A DNA stretch of 5,311 bases from the NCBI GenBank assembly GCA_947382445.1, contig CANCZH010000100.1:1-5311 (forward strand), given 5' to 3'. The notes beneath the pieces are model-generated. The model had not been told where the DNA came from. It saw only the letters and a program-made list of their open reading frames with translations, and ran no database searches. Source of the stretch: an uncultured Clostridium sp. (lineage in GTDB: Bacteria > Bacillota_A > Clostridia > TANB77 > CAG-508). Numbering within the stretch: position 1 is the first letter of the stretch; each line of letters starts with the position of its first letter. Both the position numbers and the translations under genes were made by a program. Positions 5,228-5,311 of the stretch are shown piece after piece.

Positions 5228-5311
5228 AAAATGGTTAGAGTGCATACAATGTTTGGATATGAGTTAAATAATCTGGGGAAAAAATAGAAATAAAGTTTAA
5301 ATAAAACATAG
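5228..5311. other. Downstream stretch without recognisable gene
   Basis: These 84 bases follow the TGA of the TPR gene up to the window edge. I see no convincing terminator hairpin, no good Shine-Dalgarno site and no frame longer than 18 codons, so the operon may continue beyond the edge. In many Bat operons a BatD-type membrane protein comes next, but nothing here shows one. Confidence 0.5.

Noticed and set aside
5231..5287. 18-codon frame after the TPR gene (starts ATG GTT AGA, ends TAG)
   Set aside because: It lies four bases after the TPR stop and has no ribosome binding site of its own. The peptide has no recognisable feature and the length is within chance expectation.
5291..5311. Possible weak hairpin GTTT...AAAC near the window end
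   Set aside because: Only about four pairs with a poor loop and no T-run; not a terminator on the visible sequence.

Overview
The window is strongly AT-rich (roughly 70-75% A+T by eye) and every gene reads on the + strand, with A-rich coding strands and heavy use of AGA, ATA and GGA codons. Starts are preceded by AAGGAG- or GAAAGG-type ribosome binding sites. TGA closes three of the reading frames and tryptophan is always TGG, so this is the standard bacterial code and not the Mycoplasma code. The best fit is an uncultured low-GC Bacillota (Clostridia-like). Other AT-rich anaerobes, such as some Fusobacteriota or spirochaetes, cannot be excluded from sequence alone.

Layout: 1-153 is the last 50 codons of an upstream gene, probably a surface or extracellular protein ending in a beta-sandwich (Fn3/Ig-like) domain. 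The 91-base gap at 154-244 carries a long perfect hairpin with a T-tract (terminator) and, overlapping it, a near-consensus sigma-A promoter whose -10 box lies inside the left hairpin arm. A tightly packed six-gene operon follows: a MoxR-family AAA+ ATPase (245-1240), a DUF58 protein (1237-2112), a small single-pass membrane protein (2096-2563), two membrane-anchored von Willebrand A proteins resembling BatA (2554-3552) and BatB (3549-4496), and a membrane-anchored TPR protein in the BatC position (4526-5227). The first five genes overlap by 4, 17, 10 and 4 bases, and only the TPR gene has a real spacer (29 bases). The last 84 bases hold no recognisable gene.

How the genes fit together: this is the MoxR/DUF58/Bat (Bacteroides aerotolerance-type) arrangement. 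MoxR ATPases are thought to act as chaperone-like remodellers that work with vWA-domain partners through their metal-ion-dependent adhesion sites (MIDAS). Positive-inside reasoning places MoxR, DUF58 and the body of the small membrane protein in the cytoplasm, and both intact vWA domains and the TPR protein outside the membrane, which implies a trans-envelope complex. The substrate and physiological role are unknown.

The operon type is known but poorly characterised. The points most worth a second look are the interleaved terminator/promoter, a perfect-consensus internal promoter near the end of the first vWA gene, the unclassified small membrane protein, the degenerate MIDAS of the DUF58 protein beside two largely intact ones, and the conserved-looking motifs and C-terminal aromatic tail of the TPR protein.
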